64,000 nt of DNA. Source: JACWAE01 sp963847595. GTDB lineage: Bacteria > Chloroflexota > Dehalococcoidia > SZUA-161. A program made the translations under genes and the position numbers. Numbering within the stretch: the first letter of the stretch is position 1; every line of letters starts with the position of its first letter. The stretch is from positions 744,001 through 808,000 of the forward strand of contig CAWKAJ010000002.1 in the NCBI GenBank assembly GCA_963847595.1, in the 5' to 3' direction. Positions 49,242-58,200 of the stretch are shown here, piece by piece. The notes under the pieces are model-generated. The model searched no databases. It worked only from the letters and a program-made list of their open reading frames with translations, and was not told the DNA's origin.

Positions 49242-50168
49242 ATGACCAAACGATATGTGCCTCCATCGGACATAGCCCGTAACATTAAGAAGCAGCGCCA
49301 TCAATTGGATGACCGTCAAAAAGCAACGCTTCGTTTGCTGGAGCAGGCACCTCTGGATGATGCGCATACTGTCTTAGATGTCGGACTTGGTAATGGCGAG
49401 ATTTCTAAGTGGCTGGCCCGGAAGGGGAAAATAGTAACGGCTATCGGGCTTGAAATCAGTTCCTATGGTATTGAAACTTCGGTTCTAACAAAGCAGTTTG
49501 GCATCTCTATCTGTGAGGCTACATTAGAAAAACTGCCTTTCAAAAATGGGTCATTTGATGCAGTAGTGTTGAGCCATGTACTGGAACACTGTCTAAACGT
49601 AGGTATATCACTTCAGGACGCCAAGCGAGTCCTAAAGGATGGCGGACTTCTCATTGTTTTTGTGCCACCATCGATGGGTTGGGTTGCTTCGGGACATGTA
49701 TCGGTAGGCTGGACAGTAGGACAACTCATGTACGTGCTTCTGATAGCCGGTTTCCAAGTGAAGGATGGCAGATTCTTCCTTGATGGCGAGAGACAAGTCT
49801 GCGCATTCGTAAAAAAGAACTGTTGTCAGGAACTGCCTGCATTGCGGTGTGATTTTGGAGATATCCGCATTCTATCGGATGCAAATTTACTGCCATTACC
49901 CATCAGATTTATCGAAACTGATGTAGACGACACAAAAACTTACTTACCAGCAATGGACGAATTACGTGACACGTTCTGGGGCAACATCGAGTCAATCAAC
50001 TGGCAATCTACTGATTCGCCGAGCACCCAAACAACCGATTCGCCGAAACCTCGGACAATTCTATATCGAAGCGTAATGCTTGTTTCACGTGTGATGCCGA
50101 AAGTGCTCAAGAGACGGCTTGCGGCATATTTGATTGCAGGAGGGAATTTGCTCAGAGAAGGCCTATGA
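49242..50168 (+). CDS. Class I SAM-dependent methyltransferase
   Basis: 308 residues. Motif I is TVLDVGLGNGEISKWLARKG; the acidic end of strand 2 is IGLEISS; motif II/III reads LPFKNGSFDAVVLSHVLEHC, then KRVLKDGGLLIVFVPPSMGW. This is the Methyltransf_11 pattern seen in polysaccharide loci, usually for sugar O-methylation. The C-terminal 100 residues are unassigned. Overlap ATGA with the next small gene. Confidence 0.87.
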   Translation: MTKRYVPPSDIARNIKKQRHQLDDRQKATLRLLEQAPLDDAHTVLDVGLGNGEISKWLARKGKIVTAIGLEISSYGIETSVLTKQFGISICEATLEKLPFKNGSFDAVVLSHVLEHCLNVGISLQDAKRVLKDGGLLIVFVPPSMGWVASGHVSVGWTVGQLMYVLLIAGFQVKDGRFFLDGERQVCAFVKKNCCQELPALRCDFGDIRILSDANLLPLPIRFIETDVDDTKTYLPAMDELRDTFWGNIESINWQSTDSPSTQTTDSPKPRTILYRSVMLVSRVMPKVLKRRLAAYLIAGGNLLREGL

Positions 50169-50401
50169 AAAGGTTTGTCAAGTATACAATCGCCAAATTC
50201 AATATGCACAATTTTTATCATCTCAAGGAATTCTATTACGAGGAATTCGTAAAATTGTTGCGAACTAAAGGATTTAGGGTAAAGGCAAAATATGGTCAAA
50301 CTCTTCCCATTTCGCCAAGTTTGCATGGAACCCCGTTAAATATCGGAAGGTTCTTCCCCAAATATGCTGTGACTGTGGTTGTCCATTGTATTAGGGAGTA
50401 A
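50165..50401 (+). pseudogene. C-terminal fragment, probably of a methyltransferase
   Basis: 78 residues: NFYHLKEFYYEEFVKLLRTK, then FRVKAKYGQ and IGRFFPKYAVTVVVHCIRE. The pattern looks like the tail of SAM-dependent methyltransferases (H-L-K-E-F-x-x-E-E-F...K-x-G-Q), with no SAM-binding part. The gene overlaps the previous stop, so the fragment is probably left from a deletion or recombination in this cluster. Confidence 0.55.
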
Positions 50402-50530
50402 CGGGCATAGAAGTGTCAGATACGACCAGAACAGGGTTGAGTCTTATTCCTTCACTGAAAGAAAAAGGTTGGACTCTATTTCAAAAGAAGGAAATCTGTG
50501 AACAATTAATGATGAGGCGATCCTTGAGCA

Positions 50531-51586
50531 ATGGTTGACAACGATTCCAAGCTGCCCGTAGTTTCAGTACTGATGCCGGTATATAACGGCGAAAGGTATT
50601 TAAAGGAAGCTATTGAAAGCATCCTCAACCAGACTTTTCGCGATTTTGAGTTCATTATTATTGATGGTGGCTCAACTGATGGCTCTCCAGCCATGCTTGC
50701 CTCTTATCAACAGAAGAATGACCGAATACATGTATACTACCAAGAGAATCAGAGATTGGCTGCTTCACTTAACATGGGATGTCAGCTTGCCCGAGGAAAG
50801 TATATAGCCCGGATGGATGCGGATGATGTGAGCCTGCCGGAACGACTTGCAAAGCAGGTGAACTATTTGGAAGCAAATCCTGACATTGGGGTAGTTGGTA
50901 CATGGGTACAAGTGATTGCCGAGAACGGCAAGCCATCATCAATTTGGCGTCTGCCCACAGCACCATTCATGATAAGATGGTCGCTGAGCTTTGGTAACAT
51001 TATTGTTCATTCATCAGTTATGATGAGACGTGATGTTATTGCACAGTTGGGTTTCTATCGTATGGAGGCCTTGCAAGCTGAGGACTACGACCTCTGGGCC
51101 CGCGCTAGCCTTGCTACGCGAGTTGCCAACATGCCGGAGGTCTTGATACGATACCGCCTCTGGGAAGGAGGAGCTACTTCGCGTCGTCCCAAAGAAAACG
51201 AGCAATATGCGGCCAGAGTTAGCCATTCTATGATCGCCCGTTTGCTGGGCTCCGATGTCACTTTTGAGACAGCCGCAAATCTACGGCGAGTGCTATTCTA
51301 TTTGCCTCTGGATAGCTCCCAGCAAATTGACCAAATAGACAGCCTTATCCATCAACTTTACCGAGCATATTTAAGAACAAATTCTCTAAATTCTAAGGAG
51401 ACCAGGGCAGTTGCTCGGGACGCTGGTGGGAGGCTTTACGCTTTAGCTGCGTTAGCCAGTAAAATTTCTCCAGGGAAAGGTTTTAGGATTCTCATTCAAG
51501 CACTCGGATTCAATCCTCGCTTAATACTCACGTTGCCCTCGCAACTTATCAAAAAGGGTATGAGGATACTTAGGCTTCGACTATAG
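50531..51586 (+). CDS. Glycosyltransferase family 2
   Basis: 351 residues. GT-A core: VSVLMPVYNGERYLKEAIES, FEFIIIDGGSTDGSPAMLAS, ARMDADDVSLPERLAKQVNY (DxD) and later QAEDYDLWARASLATRVANM. A C-terminal helical region of about 120 residues follows. It is a typical O-antigen or capsule transferase; sugar specificity unknown. AGCAATGG shows a weak Shine-Dalgarno; upstream 50402-50530 holds no gene. Confidence 0.9.
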   Translation: MVDNDSKLPVVSVLMPVYNGERYLKEAIESILNQTFRDFEFIIIDGGSTDGSPAMLASYQQKNDRIHVYYQENQRLAASLNMGCQLARGKYIARMDADDVSLPERLAKQVNYLEANPDIGVVGTWVQVIAENGKPSSIWRLPTAPFMIRWSLSFGNIIVHSSVMMRRDVIAQLGFYRMEALQAEDYDLWARASLATRVANMPEVLIRYRLWEGGATSRRPKENEQYAARVSHSMIARLLGSDVTFETAANLRRVLFYLPLDSSQQIDQIDSLIHQLYRAYLRTNSLNSKETRAVARDAGGRLYALAALASKISPGKGFRILIQALGFNPRLILTLPSQLIKKGMRILRLRL

Positions 51587-51622
51587 TTGTACATTGCAAT
51601 AGAGACAGAGGACATAGACCCA

Positions 51623-52831
51623 ATGAGAATAACATTCGTAGTCCCCTTTATCACCTCGACTGGTGGAATCAGGGTGGTATATGAACATGCGAACAGACTT
51701 CAAGAGCGTGGACACCAGGTTACCATAGCCCACCCGATAATCCCCATGAAACTGGGGGCAGAATGGCATAATATAAGAAGTCTATCATTACAAGTGCTTG
51801 GACTACTGGGGGATATAAAGAGGGGCAACAAAGTCGATTGGTTTCAGCTCCACACCCCGCTGAAAAGGGCACTCTACTTTCCGGAGAAATATAGAATCTC
51901 CTCCCTGGAGAGATTTGTGCCTGATGGCGATGTTGTCGTTGCTACTGCATGGCCTACTGCCTACTTTGTCAATAACCTTAGCCAGAAGAAGGGAGAAAAG
52001 TTCTATTTTATTCAGGGTTATGAATCAGAAGAAGTAGGTGGTGAATCTCAGCTTTGGGATGATGCCCAGAAGATAGAAGACGACCCCCTAAGGCTACCAC
52101 TGGCGGTAGTAGATCAGGATACCAGTCATCTTTGGTTCCACAAGCGCAGAGAAAAGCTTGACGGAACCTACAAATTGCCCCTGCATAAGATAACCATTTC
52201 TTCCTGGTTAAAGGCTCTTTTGGAAGAGAATTTCGGACAGAAAGTCGAGGCCTTGATTATAAATGGCGTGAATAGCCAAGAGTTTTTTAATGTGCACAAG
52301 CGCTATAACGAGAAAAAGCGGGTCTTGATGTTACACCATACCGCAAAATTGAAAGGTATAGAGGATGGGATAAAAGCTTTCGAGATAGCTAGAGAACGAC
52401 TCCCTGAGATACAGCTAGTGATGTTCAGCACATATCCGCCAGACCATAATACTCCAAGTTATGCTGAATTTCATCGGAACATATACGGAGAGGATTTGAG
52501 GAATTTGTATTGCTCCTGCGATATCTTTATATGTCCAAGCTGGATGGAAGGTTGTCAATTGCCACCAATGGAAGCTATGGCTTGTAAGTGCGCTTTAGCT
52601 GCGACCAGCGTTGGTGGGGTACCAGATTACACTATCCCCGGGAAAACTGCGTTAGTCTCACCGCCCAGAGCACCAGAATTATTGGCGCAAAATATTATCA
52701 TGTTATTGGAAGATGAGTCATTGTTGAGACAAATCTCCGAAGCAGGCTGTGAGTACATCATGAATTTTACCTGGGATAGGGCAACCGATAAGCTTGAGCA
52801 GTTGTTTAAAGACGTCCTGAACGAACATTGA
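51623..52831 (+). CDS. Glycosyltransferase family 4 (WsaF-like)
   Basis: About 402 residues. MRITFVVPFITSTGGIRVVY is the N-terminal GT-B motif. EKFYFIQGYESEEVGGESQL is followed by KLPLHKITISSWLKALLEEN, VLMLHHTAKLKGIEDGIKAF and the donor motif FICPSWMEGCQLPPMEAMAC (E-x6-E). Such proteins add rhamnose or related sugars to surface glycans. The frame is open from 51587, but ATG 51623 starts in the conserved motif with AGAGGA upstream. Confidence 0.88.
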   Translation: MRITFVVPFITSTGGIRVVYEHANRLQERGHQVTIAHPIIPMKLGAEWHNIRSLSLQVLGLLGDIKRGNKVDWFQLHTPLKRALYFPEKYRISSLERFVPDGDVVVATAWPTAYFVNNLSQKKGEKFYFIQGYESEEVGGESQLWDDAQKIEDDPLRLPLAVVDQDTSHLWFHKRREKLDGTYKLPLHKITISSWLKALLEENFGQKVEALIINGVNSQEFFNVHKRYNEKKRVLMLHHTAKLKGIEDGIKAFEIARERLPEIQLVMFSTYPPDHNTPSYAEFHRNIYGEDLRNLYCSCDIFICPSWMEGCQLPPMEAMACKCALAATSVGGVPDYTIPGKTALVSPPRAPELLAQNIIMLLEDESLLRQISEAGCEYIMNFTWDRATDKLEQLFKDVLNEH

Positions 52832-53118
52832 TGGCAGCAAGAGGTACCGGATATTCTTAACTGGTATGGGGATGACACGGAACACCTGGTGAGTGCTGGA
52901 AGCACTAAGACAAGAGACATTTGATGAGCAAAAGAAGCGATGGGAAAAGCCCTCGTGGCGCTGTAGAATGCAACAACTAGCTTGGCAAGTATTGACAATG
53001 AGAGTTATGATTCTGTGATATGCTCGCATGGAATTGAGTATACGGTGCTTCTTAAATCGAACGCACACTGGAGAAGAAAAAGCCCCTTCGAATTGGATAA
53101 GGTCAGTTAAAGAGGACA
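52832..53118 (+). promoter_or_regulatory. Intergenic region with a candidate promoter at 52992-53021
   Basis: TTGACA (52992-52997), 18-base spacer, TGATAT (53016-53021), about 100 bases before the next start codon. No gene is visible in the 290 bases. Confidence 0.5.
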
Positions 53119-53916
53119 ATGTTTTCCATAATATGCATATTCAATAACAAGGAAGTTCTCGATAACTTGCTTCTGGCAAGCCTGAAGGAGCAGACAACTC
53201 CTTATGAGTTGATACTGCTTGATAACACGTCCCGGAAATATAAATCTGCGAGCAACGCGTTAAATAAAGGTGCACGAGATGCCAAAGGGGATTATCTGAT
53301 GTTTGTTCATCAGGATGTATCATTAGTTTCAAGATATAACCTTAAGTATGCTGAGGAAGTCCTGGCTGGACTGCCCAATCTCGGGGCTGCAGGAGTTGCC
53401 GGGAGCACCAGGAATGGCGGTTTCAGTATTATGCACCAGGGGATTCCCCCGAGGCCAGTCCACAGCCACCTGGGCATGACCGAGCCAGTATGTACGCAAA
53501 CGCTGGACGAGTGCCTGATAATGGTCCCCAAGTCGGTGTTTAAGGTCACTCAATTTGACGAAAACACTTGTGACGATTGGCATTTATATACTGTTGATTA
53601 CTGCTTGAGCCTGGCAAACCTGGGATTCAATATATATGTAATCCCAATGTATATATATCACCAGTCGCTTGGCGGCCACAACGCTAATATCTTGCAAGAT
53701 GTCACGCATCTCGGGCCATATCCTGAAGGATATTACCGTACCTTGAAAAAGCTGATAACTAAGCATAAAAGCCGCTATAAAAACATCTATACGACTACTG
53801 TAAACTGGAATACTCGCCTTCCTTTACTTCTGCAAAGAATTATTCATCTTGCAAAACATCTTGTTTACTCAACGCTTAGAACAATACTCAAACCATTAAG
53901 GGGGGTATTGTCCTGA
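53119..53916 (+). CDS. Glycosyltransferase family 2-like protein
   Basis: 265 residues. It starts MFSIICIFNNKEVLDNLLLA, with LILLDNTSRKYKSASNALNK, YLMFVHQDVSLVSRYNLKYA (HQD in place of DxD) and NTCDDWHLYTVDYCLSLANL. The family resembles short GT-A transferases in rhamnan and S-layer glycan loci. It is a paralogue of the first half of the gene at 60160-61440. Its last 24 codons recur at 55336-55407. Its TGA stop falls inside the half tRNA that follows. Confidence 0.82.
   Translation: MFSIICIFNNKEVLDNLLLASLKEQTTPYELILLDNTSRKYKSASNALNKGARDAKGDYLMFVHQDVSLVSRYNLKYAEEVLAGLPNLGAAGVAGSTRNGGFSIMHQGIPPRPVHSHLGMTEPVCTQTLDECLIMVPKSVFKVTQFDENTCDDWHLYTVDYCLSLANLGFNIYVIPMYIYHQSLGGHNANILQDVTHLGPYPEGYYRTLKKLITKHKSRYKNIYTTTVNWNTRLPLLLQRIIHLAKHLVYSTLRTILKPLRGVLS
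53845..53916 (+). repeat. 72-bp duplication, copy 1 (end of the glycosyltransferase gene)
   Basis: Matches 55336-55407 at 63 of 72 bases, with mainly synonymous changes. Confidence 0.85.
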
Positions 53917-53959
53917 ACTTTTAATCAGGGTATCGTGGGTTCGAGTCCCACACCGCTCA
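53912..53959 (+). pseudogene. 3' half of a tRNA-Lys gene (integration scar)
   Basis: CCTGA/TCAGG stem around ACTTTTAA with TTT anticodon, then TATC, the T-arm GTGGG-TTCGAGT-CCCAC and 3' acceptor ACCGCTC plus A. The 5' acceptor and D-arm are replaced by the end of a glycosyltransferase gene. A break at the anticodon stem-loop is where many tyrosine integrases cross over. Confidence 0.75.
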
Positions 53960-54439
53960 CTCTCACTTTGCGGAGCAGTTGCTAACATTTTGCTAACATT
54001 GGCCTTAGAGTTTTCGCTAACATCCGCCCCTTCACCCCGAAGCTTCACCAACAGAAACCCGAACTCGAAGCTGGCCGAGGTGTAAGGAGAAAAGGCCTAA
54101 GTAAGCCATTGTACGGGCGCGGAAAGGCGAGGGAAACCAGCGTACGAGGAGAAAAAGACCTGACTGACACCAAAAGGCCAGAGCTTTAAAGCTCTGGCGC
54201 TTCGGGCTTCCGGCCTAGAGCGAGCGCTTCCGCTGTCTCCAGGCAACAGGATCATACGCACAAAACGGAGACGATGTCAAGAAGCCTGTCGGTAGGGTTC
54301 TTCTCGAGTGTTCTGACCCCGAAATCACATTATGGTTAATTATGACGAGTCACCCAAATCATCGTCACCTTGACAGTCAATTATCCAAAGTCTAACATGA
54401 CTATGCAATAGCACAATCACATCACATGTCGAGGCTTAA
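53960..54439. other. Gene-free scar downstream of the half tRNA
   Basis: About 480 bases. TGCTAACATT occurs twice (near 53978) and CGCTAACATC once (near 54013). GC-rich in the first 300 bases and AT-rich after 54320. Read backward from the half tRNA it looks like the end of a lost element. No gene supported. Confidence 0.45.
54177..54198. terminator. Perfect 22-base palindrome
   Basis: GCCAGAGCTTT and its exact mirror complement AAAGCTCTGGC. It is preceded by CCAAAAG; no T-run. It may be a terminator or a protein-binding site of the former element. Confidence 0.5.
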
Positions 54440-55297
54440 ATGCGTCATTATTATCAACTAGGATTACAGGCGATAAGAATTATTTTAAAGGAGGGATGGA
54501 GAAGTTTTTTCCGTAGATTAAAACGGAGATTACGCCCTATTGAGACTATTAGTATACATGGTGAAAGAGTTACCCATCTCTATCCTAATGACCTTTATTA
54601 TGCACATTTATCTATATATAGATTTGCCGAACAATTTTGTGAAGATAGAGTTGTGCTTGATGCTGGTTCAGGAGGTGGATATGGAACAGCATATTTGGCG
54701 AAAAGCGGGGCTCGGTTAGCTTGGGGAATTGATATTGGAGCTGATGCAGTTGCATTTAGCAATAACACCTTTAAATTGCCTAATTTGAAATATTCTATCA
54801 TGGATTTACAGGATATTTCCCAATTACCGTCTGACTATTTTGATGTCGTGTTTACATCTAATGCACTTGAACATGTTCGAAACGTAAATCAATTTCTTTA
54901 TCACGTTTGCAGAATAATTAAACCGAACGGTATAATGATCATCTCTGTTCCTCCCATTTTAGATGAGGCTGCTAAATCTGGAAATATAAGCAATCGATTT
55001 CATCTTAATATTTGGTCACCTCGTCAATGGTTCTTTATGACCAATTTATACTTCAGAGATATACATTGTTATAGACACATTTTTAATAGACAGGACATAC
55101 ATTTCGATGCTACTAATACTCCGGAAAGAACGGTTATTACAGAAAAAGACTTTGTTTTTCCACCTATTCCTTTTAATAGTTTTTATGACCTTTCCACAAT
55201 AACCATAATTATGACTGCGCAAAAACCAAGACCTATCGATCAAATCCCTACTCCAAATGAGCCAATAGTCTTTATAGATGATTCATTTTCACGATAA
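54440..55297 (+). CDS. SAM-dependent methyltransferase, AT-rich and probably acquired
   Basis: 285 residues. Motif I is VVLDAGSGGGYGTAYLAKSG; then LPSDYFDVVFTSNALEHVRN and CRIIKPNGIMIISVPPILDE, the Methyltransf_11 pattern. Base composition and codon choice (TTA, ATA, AAT) are far more AT-rich than any neighbour, and it lies between the half tRNA and a repeated gene tail. Both point to transfer into this locus. It probably methylates a sugar of the glycan. Confidence 0.85.
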   Translation: MRHYYQLGLQAIRIILKEGWRSFFRRLKRRLRPIETISIHGERVTHLYPNDLYYAHLSIYRFAEQFCEDRVVLDAGSGGGYGTAYLAKSGARLAWGIDIGADAVAFSNNTFKLPNLKYSIMDLQDISQLPSDYFDVVFTSNALEHVRNVNQFLYHVCRIIKPNGIMIISVPPILDEAAKSGNISNRFHLNIWSPRQWFFMTNLYFRDIHCYRHIFNRQDIHFDATNTPERTVITEKDFVFPPIPFNSFYDLSTITIIMTAQKPRPIDQIPTPNEPIVFIDDSFSR

Positions 55298-55335
55298 TTA
55301 GTGAGGTACAATCAAAAAGTGTGGAAATAGTGACG

Positions 55336-55407
55336 CATCTTGCAAAACATCTTGTTTACTCAATACTTAGAACAGTACTTAAACCATTAAGAGGTATATT
55401 GTCATAA
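55336..55407 (+). pseudogene. 3' tail of a second glycosyltransferase gene
   Basis: Reads HLAKHLVYSILRTVLKPLRG, ILS and TAA, matching the end of the gene at 53119-53916 (HLAKHLVYSTLRTILKPLRG, VLS). The rest of that second gene is gone, replaced by the scar and AT-rich methyltransferase. This marks the right edge of the replaced segment. Confidence 0.8.
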
Positions 55408-55534
55408 GCTTCCCGTAAAAAGGAATATGGGATAGGATAGGGCCAAAAGAAATAGCTTGGGTCGAAAGGCCCTCCGAGGAAGGCTTGCTACATAAAGAAT
55501 AATTTTCAGGCAGTACTTATTTGAGGGATAGCTC

Positions 55535-56488
55535 ATGAAGCAAGAGAAATTGAAGGTTTTCGTTACCGGCGGAGCAGGATTCATCGGCAGTCACCTGGTT
55601 GACAGATTGATGGCGGACGGTAACCGGGTGACTGTGTTCGATAACCTTACTTCGGGGAAAATGGAGTTTATCGAGCACCACATGGCTAAACGTGATTTTA
55701 AACTTGTACAAGCAGACCTGCTCGAACTGGATAAAGTGAAGGCGGCCATAGCAGGACATGACGTGGTCTTTCACCTCTCCGCTAACCCGGATGCCAGATG
55801 GGGAATAGATAACACCGAACTCGATTTGAAGCAGGAGACCATTGCCACCTATAACGTCCTGGAATCAATGCGCCTTTCCGGAGTCAAGAGAATCGTATTC
55901 TCCTCAAGCGGCACAATCTATGGTGAGACCCCGGTTATCCCTCTGCCTGAAGACTACGGCCCTGTGCTCCCTGCCTCTCTCTATGGCGCAGGCAAAGTGG
56001 CTTGCGAAGGGCTGATAAGCGCTTTTTGCGGCACTTTCGATATGCAAGCCTGGATTTTCAGATTCGCCAATGTTGTGGGCAGGAGGACAACACACGGGGT
56101 CATTTTCGATTTCATGAACAAGCTGAAGCAGAACCCTGCAGAGCTGGAAATACTCGGAGATGGCACTCAGTGCAAGCCATATTTGCACGTTGAAGATTGT
56201 ATCTCCGGCATTCTCTTTGGATTCAAGAACTCCCGCGATAAAATCAACGTATTCAACCTGGGCTGCTCTTCAGCTACCAACGTAACTACGATAGCAAAAA
56301 TGCTGGTGGAAGAGATGGGACTCAATAAGGTCAAGTTCAAGTACACGGGGGGCGACCGAGGCTGGCCTGGGGACATACCGCAGGTGAGATTTAATGTGCA
56401 GAAGATGAGTAACTTAGGGTGGAATGCCAGGTATACCTCGGATGAAGCTGTAAAAAGGGCAATAAGGGATATCCTGGGGAAGGTATAG
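55535..56488 (+). CDS. NAD-dependent sugar epimerase/dehydratase (extended SDR)
   Basis: 317 residues. The Rossmann motif is VFVTGGAGFIGSHLVDRLMA; VVFHLSANPDARWGIDNTEL follows. Catalytic Ser lies in FSSSGTIYGE and Tyr-x3-Lys in LYGAGKVACEGL. The C-terminal part with PYLHVEDCISGILFGFKNS binds the sugar nucleotide. It resembles UDP-glucose 4-epimerase relatives. In front of hddC-hddA-gmhA-gmhB it may modify GDP-heptose, but the substrate is inferred. It heads the operon. No Shine-Dalgarno of note beyond GAGGGATAG. Confidence 0.88.
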   Translation: MKQEKLKVFVTGGAGFIGSHLVDRLMADGNRVTVFDNLTSGKMEFIEHHMAKRDFKLVQADLLELDKVKAAIAGHDVVFHLSANPDARWGIDNTELDLKQETIATYNVLESMRLSGVKRIVFSSSGTIYGETPVIPLPEDYGPVLPASLYGAGKVACEGLISAFCGTFDMQAWIFRFANVVGRRTTHGVIFDFMNKLKQNPAELEILGDGTQCKPYLHVEDCISGILFGFKNSRDKINVFNLGCSSATNVTTIAKMLVEEMGLNKVKFKYTGGDRGWPGDIPQVRFNVQKMSNLGWNARYTSDEAVKRAIRDILGKV

Positions 56489-56497
56489 AACGTAAAA

Positions 56498-57199
56498 ATG
56501 CAAGTGGCTATTCTCGCCGGCGGTTTAGCGACCAGGCTGGGCCCTCTAACTAAAGAGACACCCAAATCTTTAATCAGCATACAAGATAAACCATTTCTTC
56601 AATATCAATTGGAATTCCTCAAAAAGGGTGGAGTAAAGAACGTAGTTCTATGCATCGGCTATCTGGGAGAGCAAATTGAAAAATATTTCGGGGACGGCAG
56701 AGAATTCGGCATTAATATAAAGTATAGCTATGATGGCGACAAGCTCCTGGGCACTGCCGGCGCATTGAAAAATGCGGAGGGATTGCTGGAAAACGAGTTC
56801 GCCGTTATGTATGGAGACTCCTACCTTTTCCTCGATTTTTCTGCCGTGGCCTCTTACTTCAGAAAATTCGATAGGCTGGGGCTTATGGTGGTCTACAAGA
56901 ACACCGATAGATACGAAAAGAGCAATGTGGTCATCGACGGCAATTTGGTGAAGGAGTATAATAAAAAAGTAAGAACTAAAGACATGGTTTATATTGACTA
57001 TGGGGCAAGTATCCTGAGAAAGGAAGCTTTGAAACTGGTGCCTCAAAATCAACCGTATTCACTGGAGGAACTCTTCTCTCAATTGATTGACCTGAAACAG
57101 CTTCTATCCTATGAGGTAGGTAGACGCTTCTACCAGATAGGTTCGCTGGAAGGACTGCACGAGTTCGAAAGATATATTTCAGGCAAGGGAAGGCAGTGA
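56498..57199 (+). CDS. hddC: D-glycero-alpha-D-manno-heptose 1-phosphate guanylyltransferase-like nucleotidyltransferase
   Basis: 233 residues. VAILAGGLATRLGPLTKETP has the nucleotidyltransferase signature; KSLISIQDKPFLQYQLEFLK gives the second Lys motif, and EFAVMYGDSYLFLDFSAVAS the metal-binding Asp. Sequence alone also fits other sugar-1-phosphate transferases; the assignment rests on the heptose genes around it. It overlaps the kinase start as GTGA. Confidence 0.78.
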   Translation: MQVAILAGGLATRLGPLTKETPKSLISIQDKPFLQYQLEFLKKGGVKNVVLCIGYLGEQIEKYFGDGREFGINIKYSYDGDKLLGTAGALKNAEGLLENEFAVMYGDSYLFLDFSAVASYFRKFDRLGLMVVYKNTDRYEKSNVVIDGNLVKEYNKKVRTKDMVYIDYGASILRKEALKLVPQNQPYSLEELFSQLIDLKQLLSYEVGRRFYQIGSLEGLHEFERYISGKGRQ

Positions 57200-58191
57200 T
57201 AGTCTCCAGGGCGCCTGTTAGGATAACCTTGGGCGGCGGCGGGACAGACCTAAAGTCCTACTACTCTAAATACGGCGGCTTCTTGATAGCCGGTGCCATC
57301 GATAGTTATATATTTATCTCGGCAAACAAGAGATTTTATGATAGCATCCGCTTAAGTTACTCTCAGACAGAGATTGTGAAAGAAGTCTCTGACGTAAAAC
57401 ACCGCATTTTCAGGGAGGCTTTGGCGTACCTTGGTATTGACAGTGGCATTGAGCTTGTCTCGATTGCCGATGTTCCTGCGAACTGTGGCCTGGGGACCTC
57501 ATCGAGTTTCACCGTCTCCTTGTTAAATGCGCTTCATGCATATAAAAGGGAATTCGTCTCCCAAAAACAGCTCGCGGAGGAAGCCTGCCACATAGAGATA
57601 GATGCCCTCCACGAGCCCATAGGTAAGCAGGACCAGTATATCGCAGCCTTTGGCGGGCTAACTTGCCTCACCTTCGAGAAGAGCGGGAACGTCTTAGTCG
57701 AGGCATTGAAGATTTCAGATGAAATTCTGGACCAACTCGAGAGCAATATATCGCTCTTCTATACCGGAATCGAGAGGAGCGCTTCGGATATCCTTTCCGA
57801 ACAGGATGAGAAAAGTAAGAAAGACGACCCTAATATGATTGAGAACCTTCATAAGATAAAAGAGATCGGACTGCAGACAAGAAAGGCTTTGGAGAGAGGT
57901 AACGTCAATGAGTTCGGCGAGCTTCTCCATACTCATTGGGAGACTAAACGGAAGCGTTCCGACAGGATGTCCGACCCCTTTATCGACGAATGCTACGAGG
58001 CAGCGCGCAAGAATGGTGCCCTGGGAGGCAAGCTGATAGGCGCCGGCGGCGGCGGATTCTTTATGTTTTACTGCCCCAATAGCGATAAGCTCAGATTATC
58101 GCAAACCATGAAGAAGATGGGCCTCAGGCCAATGAAATTCAATTTTGATTTCGAGGGAGCAAAGATTCTGGTAAACATGAAGAGGTTCTAG
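57196..58191 (+). CDS. hddA: D-glycero-alpha-D-manno-heptose 7-phosphate kinase-like GHMP kinase
   Basis: 331 residues, start GTG. SRAPVRITLGGGGTDLKSYY is the N-terminal motif of the HddA/GHMP group. ADVPANCGLGTSSSFTVSLL is the ATP loop, and KLIGAGGGGFFMFYCPNS the C-terminal motif. It phosphorylates the anomeric carbon of heptose 7-phosphate. It is translation-coupled to hddC. Confidence 0.88.
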   Translation: MIVSRAPVRITLGGGGTDLKSYYSKYGGFLIAGAIDSYIFISANKRFYDSIRLSYSQTEIVKEVSDVKHRIFREALAYLGIDSGIELVSIADVPANCGLGTSSSFTVSLLNALHAYKREFVSQKQLAEEACHIEIDALHEPIGKQDQYIAAFGGLTCLTFEKSGNVLVEALKISDEILDQLESNISLFYTGIERSASDILSEQDEKSKKDDPNMIENLHKIKEIGLQTRKALERGNVNEFGELLHTHWETKRKRSDRMSDPFIDECYEAARKNGALGGKLIGAGGGGFFMFYCPNSDKLRLSQTMKKMGLRPMKFNFDFEGAKILVNMKRF

Positions 58192-58200
58192 GAGTTTGCT

